Virus record (IMG/VR): IMGVR_UViG_3300020450_000029
Span: 1-55,989 of that record
Length of the DNA: 55,989 nt
Source of the DNA: a virus
Strand: one strand, 5' to 3'
The notes beneath the pieces are model-generated. The model was not told the origin of the DNA and did not search any database. It saw only the letters and a program-made list of their open reading frames with translations. Shown one piece after another: positions 54,794 through 55,989 of the stretch (positions are counted from its first letter, which is position 1; each line of letters starts with the position of its first letter). Both the position numbers and the translations under genes were made by a program.

Positions 54794-55989
54794 ATGAGTC
54801 AACAAGCATTAGACGAACATCTATCCAAAAAATATGAACAAGGTTTTATTACAGAAGTAGAAGCCTTTACCCTGCCACCTGGATTGAATGAAGATGTGAT
54901 AACAAAAATATCACAGTTTAAAAAAGAACCACAGTGGTTACTTGATTGGAGATTGAAAGCCTATCGTAAATGGCTTACAATGGAAGAGCCAGACTGGCAT
55001 CAACTTGATATACAGCCAATTGATTATCAAGCTATATCATATTACTCAGCACCTAAACCAAAACTTAAATCAATGGACGAGGTTGATCCTGAAGTTATTG
55101 CTACTTTTGAAAAGTTAGGCATACCAACAAAAGAGCAGGCGGCACTAGCAGGTGTAGCAGTAGATGCAGTATTTGATAGTGTATCAGTTGCAACAACATT
55201 TAAAAAAGACTTAGAAAAAGTAGGAGTCATATTTTCATCATTTGGTGAAGCAGTGCAAGAACATCCTGAACTTGTGAAAAAGTATTTAGGATCGGTAATC
55301 CCGCCAGGCGACAATTATTTTGCTTGTTTGAATTCAGCGGTATTTACAGACGGAAGTTTTTGTTATATTCCAAAAGGGGTAAGATGCCCAATGGAACTTT
55401 CAACATACTTTAGAATAAATCAAGCAAACACAGGACAATTTGAAAGAACATTGATTGTATGTGAGGATGATGCATATGTAAGTTACTTAGAAGGTTGCAC
55501 CGCACCAGCAAGAGATGAAAACCAATTGCATGCCGCTTGTGTAGAGATTGTTGCTAAAGAAAGAGCTGAAGTAAAATATTCAACAGTGCAAAACTGGTAT
55601 CCTGGAGATCCTGTAACAGGCAAAGGTGGAGTATATAATTTTGTAACAAAAAGAGGAATGTGCAAAGGATTTAGAAGTAAAATTACATGGACTCAAGTTG
55701 AAACAGGATCAGCACTAACATGGAAGTATCCTAGTTGCATATTAAAAGGTGATGAAAGCCAAGGAGAATTTTACAGTGTAGCAGTTAGCACAGGTAGACA
55801 GCAAGCTGACACAGGAACAAAAATGATCCACTTGGGTAAAAATACTACTTCAACTATTGTTTCAAAAGGTATTAGTGCAAAACAAGGAAAACAAACATAC
55901 AGAGGGCTTGTTAAAATGAACAGTCGTGCTGGAAACAGTCAATCTAAAAACTTTACACAATGTGATAGTATGCTAATTGGAGATAAATG
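54794..55989 (+). CDS. sufB: SufB Fe-S cluster scaffold (3' end outside window)
   Basis: From the ATG at 54794 the frame stays open to the window edge (398 codons). Blocks match Suf[88 protein letters not shown], then [18 protein letters not shown] and [17 protein letters not shown]. SufB with SufC and SufD builds Fe-S clusters. Whether sufC or sufD follows cannot be seen. The C-terminal part, with the last conserved His/Glu, is missing only because the window ends. Confidence 0.93.
   Translation, partial: MSQQALDEHLSKKYEQGFITEVEAFTLPPGLNEDVITKISQFKKEPQWLLDWRLKAYRKWLTMEEPDWHQLDIQPIDYQAISYYSAPKPKLKSMDEVDPEVIATFEKLGIPTKEQAALAGVAVDAVFDSVSVATTFKKDLEKVGVIFSSFGEAVQEHPELVKKYLGSVIPPGDNYFACLNSAVFTDGSFCYIPKGVRCPMELSTYFRINQANTGQFERTLIVCEDDAYVSYLEGCTAPARDENQLHAACVEIVAKERAEVKYSTVQNWYPGDPVTGKGGVYNFVTKRGMCKGFRSKITWTQVETGSALTWKYPSCILKGDESQGEFYSVAVSTGRQQADTGTKMIHLGKNTTSTIVSKGISAKQGKQTYRGLVKMNSRAGNSQSKNFTQCDSMLIGDK

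Noticed and set aside
1-55989. CRISPR array, insertion sequence, integrase or rRNA
   Set aside because: No spaced direct repeats, transposase-like or integrase-like protein, or rRNA signature was seen.

Overview
The window is a piece of an AT-rich genome of a large T4-like marine myovirus. Its nearest recognisable relatives are T4-like cyanophages and pelagiphages, and its host is most likely an alphaproteobacterium such as a SAR11-type cell. The phage assignment rests on UvsW-like helicase, gp62-like clamp-loader subunit, gp61 primase, gp41 helicase, DexA-like exonuclease, ATP-dependent DNA ligase, PAAR spike tip, fibre and baseplate-like proteins, endolysins and many T4-type late promoters (core TAAATA). 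The host inference rests on a circularly permuted two-piece tmRNA with an alphaproteobacterial-style tag, a pseudoazurin and strong sigma70-like promoters. No integrase, transposase, CRISPR array or rRNA was seen.

Layout. Bases 1-3.4 kb hold a structured RNA, rpiB, tRNA-Arg(UCU), tRNA-Leu(UAA) and small early genes. Bases 3.4-14.7 kb are the replication block: AAA ATPase, uvsW, gp62-like, a zinc-finger protein, a 189-residue DnaE-like protein, primase and replicative helicase. Bases 14.8-24.6 kb are mainly late virion or head genes, including a nucleotidyltransferase, an ADP-ribosyltransferase-like protein and a ligase-fold protein with T4-like capsid-targeting N termini. A RecB-like nuclease sits in this block. 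Bases 24.6-30 kb carry class II ribonucleotide reductase, glutaredoxin, the PAAR protein and an 846-residue fibre protein. Bases 30-35.9 kb carry small early genes, a SleB-type endolysin, a P-loop kinase, a nuclease-fold protein and a long coiled-coil membrane protein.

Bases 35.9-39.3 kb form a host-takeover block: IF-3, ribosomal protein bS21, a structured RNA of about 350 nt, Hsp20, ClpS and GMP reductase. Bases 39.3-45.5 kb carry a PD-(D/E)XK-like head protein, a second structured RNA related to the first, a run of tiny overlapping membrane-protein genes with pseudoazurin and a DoxX-like protein, a reverse-strand lipase/MscS-like pair, AlgH and tRNA-Trp. Bases 45.5-51.2 kb hold the tmRNA, a phage porin-like protein, a lipoprotein cell-wall hydrolase and DNA ligase. 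The end (51.2-56 kb) has small genes, DexA-like exonuclease, QueD, and an iron-sulphur set: SufT-like, FdxA and SufB (cut by the window edge).

Themes. The phage appears to carry its own translation-control set (IF-3, bS21, tmRNA, three tRNAs) coupled to proteolysis control (ClpS, Hsp20). It carries nucleotide supply (RpiB, GMP reductase, B12-dependent RNR, glutaredoxin) and redox or Fe-S support (pseudoazurin, FdxA, SufB/SufT). It may also package a set of enzymes in the capsid. Early genes share a promoter with a palindrome between -35 and -10. Functions are assigned by motif reading only; no database search was run.
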